Both the position numbers and the translations under genes were made by a program. Source: Caccoplasma_A sp045587545 (GTDB lineage: Bacteria; Bacteroidota; Bacteroidia; Bacteroidales; G3-4614). Taken from it: a stretch of 64,000 nucleotides of DNA. This document shows, piece by piece, positions 44,557 to 53,534 of the stretch; within the stretch, counting starts at the first letter, position 1; every line of letters starts with the position of its first letter. Where the stretch lies: contig JAZNCN010000016.1 in NCBI GenBank assembly GCA_045587545.1, positions 1 through 64,000 of the forward strand, in the 5' to 3' direction. The notes under the pieces were generated by a model. That model had not been told where the DNA came from. It worked only from the letters and a program-made list of their open reading frames with translations, and made no database searches.

Positions 44557-46701
44557 ATGAAAAAACAAATTCTTGCACTATTAATATGCTTAGTATCAGT
44601 AGCGGTAGCTCATGCATCAGTAACATTAGAAGATATTGTTTCAAATAGATATAAAGCCCAAACAATCCCCAATATTGTATCTTCTGCTGACGGAGAATAT
44701 TATGCAATGGCAGATGCTGATAAAAAGATGATTTTGAAATATGAGTATAAAACAGGAAATATTGTTGATACACTCTTTAATACAGCAACAGCCAGAGATT
44801 GTAAGTTTACCTCTTTTGATGGTTTTGATATGAGTCGCGATTTTAGATATATTTTACTGCATACTGAGAAAGAGAAGATATATCGCCACTCTTTTAAAGC
44901 AAAATATTATACAGTTGAGGTAAAAAGAAATTTAGTAAAACCATTAACAAAAGATACCCGAAAACAACAGATAGCAACAATCTCGCCAAACGGACGTATG
45001 GTTGCATTTGTAATAGATGGTAACATATATCTGAAAAAATTGGATTACGATTCTCAGTCAGAGGTAACTAAAGGTGCAGAGCAAGGAAAACTTATATATG
45101 GAGTAACATCTTGGGCTTATGAAGAGGAGTTTAAATTTTTCAACTCTCTTACATGGGCTCCCGATAATGCAACATTGGCATTCCTTAGGACAGAGGAGGG
45201 TAGAGTAAATAGCGCAACAATACAGATGTTTGATGACGAGGCATACTCTGATACTTTTACATATAAATACCCTGTATCGGGAACAGATTGTTCAAAAACC
45301 GAGGTATATACCTATACGGTAGAGTCGCGCGTTGTCAAGAGAATGGACGTTCCTGTTGAAGAGGGTGGCTATATACCACGAATAGAATTTACGAAAGACT
45401 CTCTTGCTCTTGCAGTTATGACACTTAACAGAGAACAAAACATACTTAATATCTATAACGTAAATCCAAAATCGGGAGTAGCAACTTTGATGTTGAAAGA
45501 GACAAGCAAAACTTGGGTTGATGATGATACATATTCAAATATAGAGTTCTATAAAGATTTTTTTGTAGTTCCATCTATGCGTGATGGATATCGTCATCTT
45601 TATCAATATTCAACAAACGGCAAACTTATACGTCAATTAACTTCGGGAAGTTGGGACGTACTTTCATTTTTAGGTTCAGATGGTAAAAAGAACTTCTATT
45701 ATATTGGAAACGAAGAGGGTGCTATATATAGCGCATTATACAGAGTAGATACTAATGGTAAAGTAACAAAATTAAGCAAAAACGGAGGATATGTAACTGC
45801 AAAAATGAATTCATTGGCTACATATTATTTTGAGTCATACTCAAATACAACTACACCACCTCAAATAACACTCAACAACATACAAGGTAAAACAATAAAA
45901 ACAATTTATGATAATGCCCCATTAAAAAACTTGAAGATAGCAAGTAAAGAGTTTTTTTCTTTTACAAATGCTGAAGGAACGCAGCTAAACGGATATATGC
46001 TAAAACCCTTAAACTTTTCAGCAGATAAGAGCTATCCTGTAATAATGATACAATATAGCGGTCCCGGTTCACAAAGAGTTTTAAATCGTTGGGAAGCACC
46101 GGATTGGGTACATTATATGGTTAATGAAGACTATTTGATAGTATGTGTTGATACTCGAGGTACAGGAGGTCGTGGCGAGCAATTCTCTCATTGTGTATAT
46201 CGTCAGTTGGGTATATTGGAGAGTCAAGATCAAATATCTGCAGCAAAATATCTATCAACTCTCCCATATGTCGATAAAAATAATATAACCATATATGGTT
46301 GGAGTTTTGGAGGGTACACAGCTCTTATGTCTGCATCAACAAGTCAAGGAATTTTTAAAAATACAGTAGCAATAGCTCCTGTAACCGATTGGCATTTTTA
46401 CGATGCAATATATACAGAGCGATTTATGAATACTCCTCAGGCAAACAAAAGTGGTTATGAAATAACATCGCCGTTAAAAAAAGCATCAGATATGAATTCA
46501 AACCTATTGCTTATTTCAGGAAGTGCCGATGATAATGTAAGATTACTCAATACTATGAAATATACATCGGCATTAATAAATGCAGGTAAGCAATTTGATA
46601 TGCAAATCTATCCTAATTGCAACCATTCAATTTTAGGCTATAAAAACAGATTACATCTATATACAAGAGTTTGTGATTTTATTAAATGCAATACTAAATA
46701 G
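44557..46701 (+). CDS. Dipeptidyl-peptidase IV-like S9 peptidase
   Basis: This 714-residue protein has a signal peptide ending AHA, an N-terminal eight-blade propeller with the EEEF substrate-recognition motif (WAYEEEFKF), and an alpha/beta hydrolase domain. The catalytic triad is Ser583 (GWSFGGYT), Asp658 (GSADDNV) and His690 (NCNHSI). It removes dipeptides, usually X-Pro or X-Ala, in the periplasm. It has its own promoter after the SusCD operon and fits the suggested peptide-utilisation role. Confidence 0.94.
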   Translation: MKKQILALLICLVSVAVAHASVTLEDIVSNRYKAQTIPNIVSSADGEYYAMADADKKMILKYEYKTGNIVDTLFNTATARDCKFTSFDGFDMSRDFRYILLHTEKEKIYRHSFKAKYYTVEVKRNLVKPLTKDTRKQQIATISPNGRMVAFVIDGNIYLKKLDYDSQSEVTKGAEQGKLIYGVTSWAYEEEFKFFNSLTWAPDNATLAFLRTEEGRVNSATIQMFDDEAYSDTFTYKYPVSGTDCSKTEVYTYTVESRVVKRMDVPVEEGGYIPRIEFTKDSLALAVMTLNREQNILNIYNVNPKSGVATLMLKETSKTWVDDDTYSNIEFYKDFFVVPSMRDGYRHLYQYSTNGKLIRQLTSGSWDVLSFLGSDGKKNFYYIGNEEGAIYSALYRVDTNGKVTKLSKNGGYVTAKMNSLATYYFESYSNTTTPPQITLNNIQGKTIKTIYDNAPLKNLKIASKEFFSFTNAEGTQLNGYMLKPLNFSADKSYPVIMIQYSGPGSQRVLNRWEAPDWVHYMVNEDYLIVCVDTRGTGGRGEQFSHCVYRQLGILESQDQISAAKYLSTLPYVDKNNITIYGWSFGGYTALMSASTSQGIFKNTVAIAPVTDWHFYDAIYTERFMNTPQANKSGYEITSPLKKASDMNSNLLLISGSADDNVRLLNTMKYTSALINAGKQFDMQIYPNCNHSILGYKNRLHLYTRVCDFIKCNTK

Positions 46702-46756
46702 TTCCTTATTAAATTGAACAAAAACAGATATATAACAATTAATATTTACGGAGAAG

Positions 46757-47269
46757 ATGAGCAATAATATAAATAGATTATTTGCGGTAGTTGATGATAA
46801 TATGAATGTTACAACATCTGTTACACAAGATAAATATTATGAAAATCCATTGCTGTATAAGTTATTTGCAATAAGAATAATAGCAGTAACGGAAGACAAA
46901 CGTATTGTATTGTCATCGTCAAACAGATGTTTTGCAGATAGGCATTATGATACTCCATATTGTAGATTTATTGAGTATAAAGAGGATTATGAAAATGCTT
47001 TTGATAAGTTGTCATTCCGTTTTCATGAAACACCTCGTTATATAATGCAGCATCACTATTCCGATTATAAATATGATATTATATCAAGACTCTATTATGT
47101 GCGAATAAAAGAGTCTGAGTTTAATAAATTTAAATATGAAGATATAGAAACATATTCTATAGAAGAAGCACTTGAAAAATTGCCATTACGAGGGATTGCA
47201 GCGGAAGAACTTACCTTTTTTAAAGAAAATATATATCCTTTCCTTGATTTGGATGTACGGAGATATTAG
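46757..47269 (+). CDS. Hypothetical protein, possibly Nudix-like fold
   Basis: This 170-residue protein has no signal peptide. The order FAIRIIAVTEDKRIVLSS, a helix, then IISRLYYVRIKESEF and YEDIETYSIEEALEKL is reminiscent of a Nudix domain, but the Nudix box (GX5EX7REUXEEXGU) is absent, so hydrolase activity is not supported. I cannot assign a family. The gene ends 10 bp before miaA and is likely co-transcribed with it. Confidence 0.6.
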   Translation: MSNNINRLFAVVDDNMNVTTSVTQDKYYENPLLYKLFAIRIIAVTEDKRIVLSSSNRCFADRHYDTPYCRFIEYKEDYENAFDKLSFRFHETPRYIMQHHYSDYKYDIISRLYYVRIKESEFNKFKYEDIETYSIEEALEKLPLRGIAAEELTFFKENIYPFLDLDVRRY

Positions 47270-47279
47270 TTGATAATAT

Positions 47280-48188
47280 ATGCGAAACCCAATAACCATA
47301 ATAGGTGTAACGGCATCGGGGAAAACGTCGTTAGCCGTAAAGTTAGCAGCCGAGACAGGTGGAGAGATAATATCTGCCGATTCTCGTCAGATATATCGTC
47401 GTATGGATTTAGGTACAGGGAAGGATATCAGTGAATATAAATATAATGGAGTTGATATACCGTATCACCTTATTGATATTTGCGAACCCGGATATAAATA
47501 TAATCTATACCAATATAAGCGCGATTTTAACGAAGTTATAAGTGATATAGAGAAGCGTGGTAAACTTCCTATTATATGTGGAGGAACAGGTTTGTATGTT
47601 GAGACAGTGTTGAAAGGATATGCAATGCCGGAGGTGCCTGAAAATAGTGAGTTGCGCGCATCTTTGTCAGATAAAACTTTAGAAGAGTTGACAGCTATTC
47701 TCTCACGATACAAGACCTTGCATAATACAACAGATGTTGATAGTTGTAAGCGAGCAATAAGGGCTATAGAGATAGCAGAATATTATAAAACATTACCACA
47801 ACCTGAGTTGGAAGATAAACCTCTTGATACACTATTGGTAGCTATTGATATTGATAGGGAAACCCGCAGAGCAAATATAACAAAACGTCTGCACCAACGA
47901 TTGGAAGAAGGTATGGTTGCCGAGGTTGAGTCGTTGCTAAAAGAGGGAATAGCCCCCGAAGATTTGATATATTACGGATTAGAGTATAAATATCTGACCG
48001 AATATGTTATTGGTAAAACAACTTACGAGCAGATGGTGTCTGGTTTAGAGATAGCCATACACCAGTTTGCTAAACGACAAATGACTTGGTTCAGAGGAAT
48101 GGAGCGTCGTGGGTTTAAGATAAATTGGATAGATTATAATCTGTCACTTGATGAAAAAGTTGCAAGAATATTAGACCTAACAAAATAG
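47280..48188 (+). CDS. miaA: tRNA dimethylallyltransferase
   Basis: This 302-residue enzyme transfers a dimethylallyl group to A37 of UNN-reading tRNAs. The P-loop GVTASGKTS is at residues 9-17, followed by ISADSRQIYRRMDLGTGK and GGTGLYVE. The C-terminal RQMTWFRGM is the usual family ending. It is convergent with ygiQ; a short hairpin and a dispersed repeat lie between the two. Confidence 0.95.
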   Translation: MRNPITIIGVTASGKTSLAVKLAAETGGEIISADSRQIYRRMDLGTGKDISEYKYNGVDIPYHLIDICEPGYKYNLYQYKRDFNEVISDIEKRGKLPIICGGTGLYVETVLKGYAMPEVPENSELRASLSDKTLEELTAILSRYKTLHNTTDVDSCKRAIRAIEIAEYYKTLPQPELEDKPLDTLLVAIDIDRETRRANITKRLHQRLEEGMVAEVESLLKEGIAPEDLIYYGLEYKYLTEYVIGKTTYEQMVSGLEIAIHQFAKRQMTWFRGMERRGFKINWIDYNLSLDEKVARILDLTK

Positions 48189-48190
48189 GA

Positions 48191-48253
48191 TTAACAGCTT
48201 GAAATCTGTTAACAATCAACTACCCGTAGGGTGGCGAGGACAACAACTAACAA
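48191..48253. repeat. Hairpin plus copy of the dispersed repeat
   Basis: TTAACAG and CTGTTAA (48191-48212) form a weak hairpin after miaA. CTACCCGTAGGGTGGCG (48220-48236) followed by AACAACTAACAACTC duplicates the block at 840-876. The stop codon of ygiQ (48247-48249) lies inside it. Confidence 0.6.
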
Positions 48254-50091
48254 CTCTTTTTCTTACTGCCAAGTAGTTTGTCGGCTAAATCTTCTCTTCC
48301 AACTTTCTTTAAAATATTTCTTATATTACTTTTATTCTCAGGTTTATACCAAAAGAAGAACTCTCTTTGTGCAAGTTTCTCTTCTTTGTTGCGAGCACAA
48401 TAGACCTTCTCTCCTGTATAAGGATTAATACCTGTATAAAATATCTCGGTTGATAGAGTCATTGGGGTAGGAGTAAAATCTTGAACCTGTTCTAATTTGA
48501 AATCAAGATTTTTGGTAATAACGGCAAGTTCTGCCATGTCAACAAGTTCGCAACCCGGGTGGCTCGAAATAAAATAAGGGATAATCTGTTGATTTAGTCC
48601 GTTATTGGCATTTATCTTCTCAAATACTTTACGAAAATCTTTAAACATCGAGAATGATGGTTTTCGCATAAGATTGAGTACTTTGTCTGATGTATGTTCA
48701 GGAGCAACTTTCAATCTTCCGGAAACATGTTTGCATATAACCTCTTCTGTATATTTTTTTGCAGCACTATTCAAATTTTCATCATCATAACGGTGCATAA
48801 GCATATCGTATCTTATACCACTACCTATAAAACTTTTTTTAATACCTTTTATAGTATCAATTTTACGATATAAATCAATTAATGCAGAATGGTCACATTT
48901 TAAATTCTTACATACAACAGGGTGCAGGCACGATGGGCGTTTACACTTTTTACAAACATCTTTGTTTTTACCGCCCATTTTATACATATTAGCCGAAGGT
49001 CCGCCTAAATCTGACAGGTAACCTTTAAAGTCGGGCATTAATGTAAGTTGCTTAACTTCTTCTAAAATTGAACGTTCAGAGCGAGAAGTTATATGTTTGC
49101 CTTGATGAGCTGCAATAGCGCAAAATGCACAACCGCCAAAACAGCCTCTATGCAGATTTACAGAAAATTTGATCATCTCGTAAGCCGATAAACTTTTGCC
49201 TGCATATTTTGGGTGGGGTAGGCGAGTATATGGTAAATCGTACGAAGCATCTGCCTCTGTTTCGCTCATAGGTTCAAAAGGTGGATTTACTTTAACGGCA
49301 CAATTACCATAAGATTGCCATAAAGTAATATCTGTTGTGTGATTACTCTCTTCATCAATGATTTTAAAATTCTCAGCCTCTTTACGTTTATCTTTTGAAC
49401 ACACCTCATATGAGTGTAAAGTTATGTTCTTTTCATCGTTTTTACACTCATTGGCTTTGGTAATTACGGCAGTTTGAGGAATGTTGGTAAGCTCATTAAC
49501 ATTTTTACCTTCGGCTAACTCTTTTGCAATAGCTTTAATAGGTTTTTCCCCCATTCCATATACCAAAATATCAGCACCGCTATCAAGCAGAATACTCTTT
49601 TTAAATGAGTCTTGCCAATAGTCGTAGTGTGCGAGTCGGCGCATTGAAGCCTCAATGCCTCCAACCACAACAGGAGTATCAGGGAATAGTTGTTTAACTA
49701 TTTTTGTATATACAATTGTGGGATAATCAGGACGCATACCTGCCTTTCCGCCGGGAGTGTAAGCATCGTCACTTCTAAGACGTTTATTGGCTGTGTAATG
49801 ATTAACCATAGAGTCCATGGCACCTGCCGAAATGCCAAAGAACAGACGAGGTTTGCCAAGCTTCTTAAAATCTCTTAAGTCATCTCTCCAATTAGGTTGA
49901 GGAACAATAGCAACACGTAAACCTTCTGCTTCAAGAGTTCTGCCAATAACAGCGGCTCCAAATGAAGGGTGATCAACATAAGCATCACCACTGAATATTA
50001 TAACATCAACATAGTCCCACCCACGAATTTCCAACTCTTTCTTTGTGGTTGGTAACCATAATTTTAAATCGGGTTTATTATTTTGTGCCAT
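48247..50091 (-). CDS. YgiQ-family radical SAM protein
   Basis: This 614-residue protein has the radical SAM cluster motif CFGGCAFC (CX3CX2C) near residue 315, the N-terminal YgiQ domain (VDVIIFSGDAYVDHPSFG) and a Cys-rich segment CKKCKRPSCLHPVVCKNLKC near 375. Its reaction is not established. The final codons come from the dispersed repeat at 48220-48251. Its ATG abuts the stop codon of uvrB, so the two are co-translated. Confidence 0.93.
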   Translation of the reverse strand: MAQNNKPDLKLWLPTTKKELEIRGWDYVDVIIFSGDAYVDHPSFGAAVIGRTLEAEGLRVAIVPQPNWRDDLRDFKKLGKPRLFFGISAGAMDSMVNHYTANKRLRSDDAYTPGGKAGMRPDYPTIVYTKIVKQLFPDTPVVVGGIEASMRRLAHYDYWQDSFKKSILLDSGADILVYGMGEKPIKAIAKELAEGKNVNELTNIPQTAVITKANECKNDEKNITLHSYEVCSKDKRKEAENFKIIDEESNHTTDITLWQSYGNCAVKVNPPFEPMSETEADASYDLPYTRLPHPKYAGKSLSAYEMIKFSVNLHRGCFGGCAFCAIAAHQGKHITSRSERSILEEVKQLTLMPDFKGYLSDLGGPSANMYKMGGKNKDVCKKCKRPSCLHPVVCKNLKCDHSALIDLYRKIDTIKGIKKSFIGSGIRYDMLMHRYDDENLNSAAKKYTEEVICKHVSGRLKVAPEHTSDKVLNLMRKPSFSMFKDFRKVFEKINANNGLNQQIIPYFISSHPGCELVDMAELAVITKNLDFKLEQVQDFTPTPMTLSTEIFYTGINPYTGEKVYCARNKEEKLAQREFFFWYKPENKSNIRNILKKVGREDLADKLLGSKKKSC

Positions 50092-52127
50092 TACTCTTTA
50101 TCTTCAAATTTTTCTTTATATAACTCTTCTAACTTAAGTAGCTCGTCACGTAAACGAGCAGCCTCAATAAATTCAAGCTCTTTAGCAGCCTTACCCATTG
50201 CGGTTCGGCACCTTTCAATTGAAGCAACAAGCGACTCTTTGTCCATATAAGCGACAACAGGGTCTGCTGCGATATTTACAGAGGTTTCGTCGTTATAGTA
50301 ACTAATTGCTTGAGATTTTAATTTTGATGAATTGTTACTTACTAATACTGAATTTTGAGCTTTTTTAATTGCTTGAGGAGTTATACCATGCTCGTTGTTA
50401 TATTTAATCTGTTTCTCTCTGCGACGATTGGTTTCATCAATGGTTTTTTGCATGCTTTTGGTAATCTTGTCGGCATACATTATAACAGTACCGTTAAGAT
50501 TACGAGCAACACGTCCGGCCGTTTGAGTTAGGGAGCGTTCGTTACGTAAAAATCCCTCTTTATCTGCATCTAAAATAACCATAAGAGAAACCTCCGGTAG
50601 GTCTAATCCCTCCCTTAAAAGGTTTACACCAATTAATACATCATAAGCTCCTTTTCTTAATCCTTCCAAAATTTCAACACGTTCAAAGGTCTCTATATCA
50701 GAGTGTATATAATTGCTTCTAATTCCCAATCGCAACAAATAAGAGTTTAGTTCTTCTGCCATTCTTTTAGTTAAGGTAGTAACCATAACTCTTTCGTTAC
50801 GTTCAATTCTGAGTTGAATTTCCTCTAAAAGGTCGTCAATCTGATTCAAACTCGGACGAACCTCAATGATAGGATCTAATAATCCGGTTGGACGTATAAT
50901 CTGTTCAACCACAACACCTTCTGATTTTTCCAATTCATAATCGGCAGGGGTTGCACTAACGTATATTGTTTGTGGCGTAAGAGCCTCAAACTCTGCAAAC
51001 TTCAAAGGCCTGTTATCAATGGCTGCAGGCAATCTGAAACCATACTCAACCAAATTGAGTTTGCGCGAGTGGTCGCCACCATACATGCCTCTGATTTGAG
51101 GTACAGTAACGTGGCTCTCATCAATTATTAATAAGAAATCTTTCGGGAAATAATCAAGCAGACAGAATGGTCGAGACCCCTCCTCTCTGCCATCAAAATA
51201 TCTTGAATAGTTTTCAATCCCCGAGCAATAACCAATCTCTTTAATCATCTCCATATCATACGACACACGTTCGTATATTCTCTTTGCCTCTAAATCCTTA
51301 CCAACCGAGTTAAAGAAAACAACCTGTTTGCTTAAATCTATATCAATTTGAGCAAGAGCCTGATTTATACGTTCTTTTGAAGTTACAAAGAGATTTGCAG
51401 GATATATATTAAAAGAATTGAAGTTTCCGGTTACTCTTCCTGTTTCGGGTTCTATTGTTTCAATGCTATCAATCTCTTCTCCCCAAAATATAACTCGCAA
51501 AATTATATTGTCATATGCCAAGTAAATATCAACGGTATCGCCTTTAACTCTAAAAGTCCCTCTGACAACCTCAGTCTCGTTTCTTGAGTATAGCGCATCA
51601 ACCAACATTCTCAAAAAGTTGTTACGTTCCAATTGGTCGCCACAACTTATATGGAGCAAATTGCTGTTAAAATCTTGTGGATTACCAATGCCATATAGGC
51701 ATGATACAGATGAAACAACAACAACATCTCTTCTCCCTGATAGTAGGGCAGAAGTTGTTGAAAGTCGTAGGCGGTCAATCTCCTCATTTATTGCAAGGTC
51801 TTTCTCAATATATAAATCAGAACTTGGGATATATGCTTCAGGTTGATAATAATCGTAGTATGATACAAAGTACTCTACTGCATTGTCAGGGAAGAATCCT
51901 TTAAACTCATTATAAAGTTGAGCAGCAAGAGTTTTATTATGACTTAAAATCAGAGTGGGTTTATTAACCTCCTTGATGACATTGGCCATTGTAAAGGTTT
52001 TGCCTGACCCTGTTACACCCAACAAGGTTTGAGCAGGTAATCCCTGTTCAATACCCTCAACAAGCTCTTTAATAGCCTCAGGTTGGTCTCCCGTAGGTTT
52101 AAATTCCGATTTTAGAATAAAGTCCAT
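50091..52127 (-). CDS. uvrB: Excinuclease ABC subunit B
   Basis: The protein has 678 residues from ATG at 52127 (MDFILKSEFKPTGDQPEAI). It shows helicase motif I GVTGSGKTFTMANV, the beta-hairpin region YYDYYQPEAYIPSSD, IIDESHVTVPQ and a C-terminal UVR domain. It verifies damage in nucleotide excision repair. A start at 52139 would lie at or before the expected transcript start. It is first in an operon with ygiQ and divergent from bamD. Confidence 0.96.
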   Translation of the reverse strand: MDFILKSEFKPTGDQPEAIKELVEGIEQGLPAQTLLGVTGSGKTFTMANVIKEVNKPTLILSHNKTLAAQLYNEFKGFFPDNAVEYFVSYYDYYQPEAYIPSSDLYIEKDLAINEEIDRLRLSTTSALLSGRRDVVVVSSVSCLYGIGNPQDFNSNLLHISCGDQLERNNFLRMLVDALYSRNETEVVRGTFRVKGDTVDIYLAYDNIILRVIFWGEEIDSIETIEPETGRVTGNFNSFNIYPANLFVTSKERINQALAQIDIDLSKQVVFFNSVGKDLEAKRIYERVSYDMEMIKEIGYCSGIENYSRYFDGREEGSRPFCLLDYFPKDFLLIIDESHVTVPQIRGMYGGDHSRKLNLVEYGFRLPAAIDNRPLKFAEFEALTPQTIYVSATPADYELEKSEGVVVEQIIRPTGLLDPIIEVRPSLNQIDDLLEEIQLRIERNERVMVTTLTKRMAEELNSYLLRLGIRSNYIHSDIETFERVEILEGLRKGAYDVLIGVNLLREGLDLPEVSLMVILDADKEGFLRNERSLTQTAGRVARNLNGTVIMYADKITKSMQKTIDETNRRREKQIKYNNEHGITPQAIKKAQNSVLVSNNSSKLKSQAISYYNDETSVNIAADPVVAYMDKESLVASIERCRTAMGKAAKELEFIEAARLRDELLKLEELYKEKFEDKE

Positions 52128-52143
52128 GCAAAAAAACAATTTA

Positions 52144-52151
52144 CAAATATA
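52144..52151 (-). promoter_or_regulatory. -7 element of uvrB-ygiQ
   Basis: TATATTTG on the minus strand matches TAnnTTTG, 16 bp before the preferred uvrB ATG, giving a leader of about 10 nt. No SOS box was recognised. Confidence 0.5.
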
Positions 52152-52230
52152 GCAAAACCTTAATAAAATAACGTTGTTTAAATATGAGAAGTTAAATCAG
52201 AGATAAAAATAAACAAAAACACATTTGGCA

Positions 52231-52261
52231 TTTGTAGTTAGGCTATTTTTTTGTAAATTTG
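52231..52261 (+). promoter_or_regulatory. Promoter of bamD-rpoZ
   Basis: TTTG (52231-52234), a 19-bp spacer and TAAATTTG (52254-52261) match the consensus exactly. The start of transcription falls only a few bases before the ATG at 52271. Confidence 0.75.
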
Positions 52262-52270
52262 CAACGAATT

Positions 52271-53080
52271 ATGTCTAAGATAGTAAAAATATTGTTTTTT
52301 GTAGTTGCATTAATATGTGCAACATCTTGTAACGAGTATAACAAACTATTAAAAAGTACCGATTACGAGTTGCGCTTTGAGTATGCAAAGGCCTATTTTG
52401 AACAAGGCAAATACTCTCGCACATATAATCTACTAAAAGATGTGATAACTCTTTATAAAGGAACTGATAAGGCAGAGGAGTCATTATATTTATTGGCACG
52501 TAGTGCATTTATGCAAAAAGATTATCAATCATCAGGTGCTTATTTCGAGGCCTATTATAAAAATTATCCCAGAGGAGAATATGCAGAGTTATCAAGATAT
52601 TATGCAGGAATAGGATATTCAAAATCATCTCCTGAACCTAAGCTTGACCAAACAGATACATATAAAGCTATTGAAGAACTGCAAAACTTTGTTGACTATT
52701 ACCCTAATAGTGACAAAACCGAAGAGGTAAGGGCTTTAATATTTACATTGCAAGAGAAATTAGCAGAAAAGGAGTTACTTTCGGTTAAGTTGTATTATAA
52801 TTTGGGTAATTACAGAGGAAATAACTATCAAGCTGCCATAATTACTGCAAACAATGCTCTAATGGATTATCCATTTACAGAATATAAGGAGGATTTTGCA
52901 ATATTAATTTTACGCTCTCGTTATCAAGAGGCATTGCAAAGTGTTGAGGAGAAAAAACTTGAACGTTTTAGGGGAGTAATAGATGAGTATTATAATTATA
53001 TGAATGAATTCCCTGAAGGAGCATATAAAAAAGAGGCAGAAAAAATATTAAAAACAGCACAAAAATACGTAAACGATTAA
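52271..53080 (+). CDS. bamD: Outer-membrane assembly lipoprotein BamD
   Basis: This 269-residue lipoprotein (lipobox ICATSC, Cys20) has five TPR-like helical repeats. These include EYAKAYFEQGKYSRTYNLLKD and ARSAFMQKDYQSSGAYFEAY, with IEELQNFVDYYPNSDKTEE typical of BamD. It works with BamA in inserting outer-membrane barrels. A TTG at 52259 in the same frame lies within the -7 element and cannot be the start. It is followed 11 bp later by the omega-like gene. Confidence 0.92.
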   Translation: MSKIVKILFFVVALICATSCNEYNKLLKSTDYELRFEYAKAYFEQGKYSRTYNLLKDVITLYKGTDKAEESLYLLARSAFMQKDYQSSGAYFEAYYKNYPRGEYAELSRYYAGIGYSKSSPEPKLDQTDTYKAIEELQNFVDYYPNSDKTEEVRALIFTLQEKLAEKELLSVKLYYNLGNYRGNNYQAAIITANNALMDYPFTEYKEDFAILILRSRYQEALQSVEEKKLERFRGVIDEYYNYMNEFPEGAYKKEAEKILKTAQKYVND

Positions 53081-53091
53081 TAAAAAAAGAT

Positions 53092-53442
53092 ATGGATTAC
53101 AAGAAAGCAAATGTACCAACAACAACAGTTACAAGAGATGTTATGGATTTATGTAAAGATACAGAGAACATCTATGAAACTGTTACTATTATTTCAAAAA
53201 GAGCAAATCAAATTGCCGCAGAGATGAAAACTGATCTTGAGAAAAAATTACAAGATTACGCATCATCATCGTCAGACAATTCACTTGAAGAGGTTTTTGA
53301 AAACAGAGAGCAAATTGAAATCTCAAAATATTATGAGCGTTTACCTAAACCTTCACTTATAGCAACAGAAGAGTATAAAAAGGGAGAGGTATATTTTCGT
53401 AATGCAGATGAGGAGATGAATTTGAGAAAAGAGGATAAATAA
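53092..53442 (+). CDS. rpoZ: RNA polymerase omega-like subunit
   Basis: This 116-residue protein begins MDYKKANVPTTTVTRDVMDL and contains ETVTIISKRANQIAAEM, the omega/Rpb6-like helix pair of Bacteroidetes. Omega promotes assembly of the polymerase. It sits after bamD, an arrangement I recall from the phylum. A hairpin follows before valS. Confidence 0.85.
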   Translation: MDYKKANVPTTTVTRDVMDLCKDTENIYETVTIISKRANQIAAEMKTDLEKKLQDYASSSSDNSLEEVFENREQIEISKYYERLPKPSLIATEEYKKGEVYFRNADEEMNLRKEDK

Positions 53443-53480
53443 AAACTCTTCACAAGCAAAATTTATAACTTATAATAATT

Positions 53481-53525
53481 GGAGTTGAATAAAATTTTTT
53501 ACTCAACTCCATATTACTTTTTATA
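53481..53525 (+). terminator. Terminator-like hairpin after rpoZ
   Basis: GGAGTTGA (53481-53488) pairs with TCAACTCC (53503-53510) around a T-rich loop, and ATATTACTTTTTAT follows. It lies 24 bp before valS, so it could also act in the valS leader. Confidence 0.6.
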
Positions 53526-53534
53526 AATATAACT

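Noticed and set aside
53443..53534. T-box leader before valS
   Set aside because: There is a simple hairpin but no specifier loop or T-box sequence, and T-boxes are not expected in this phylum.
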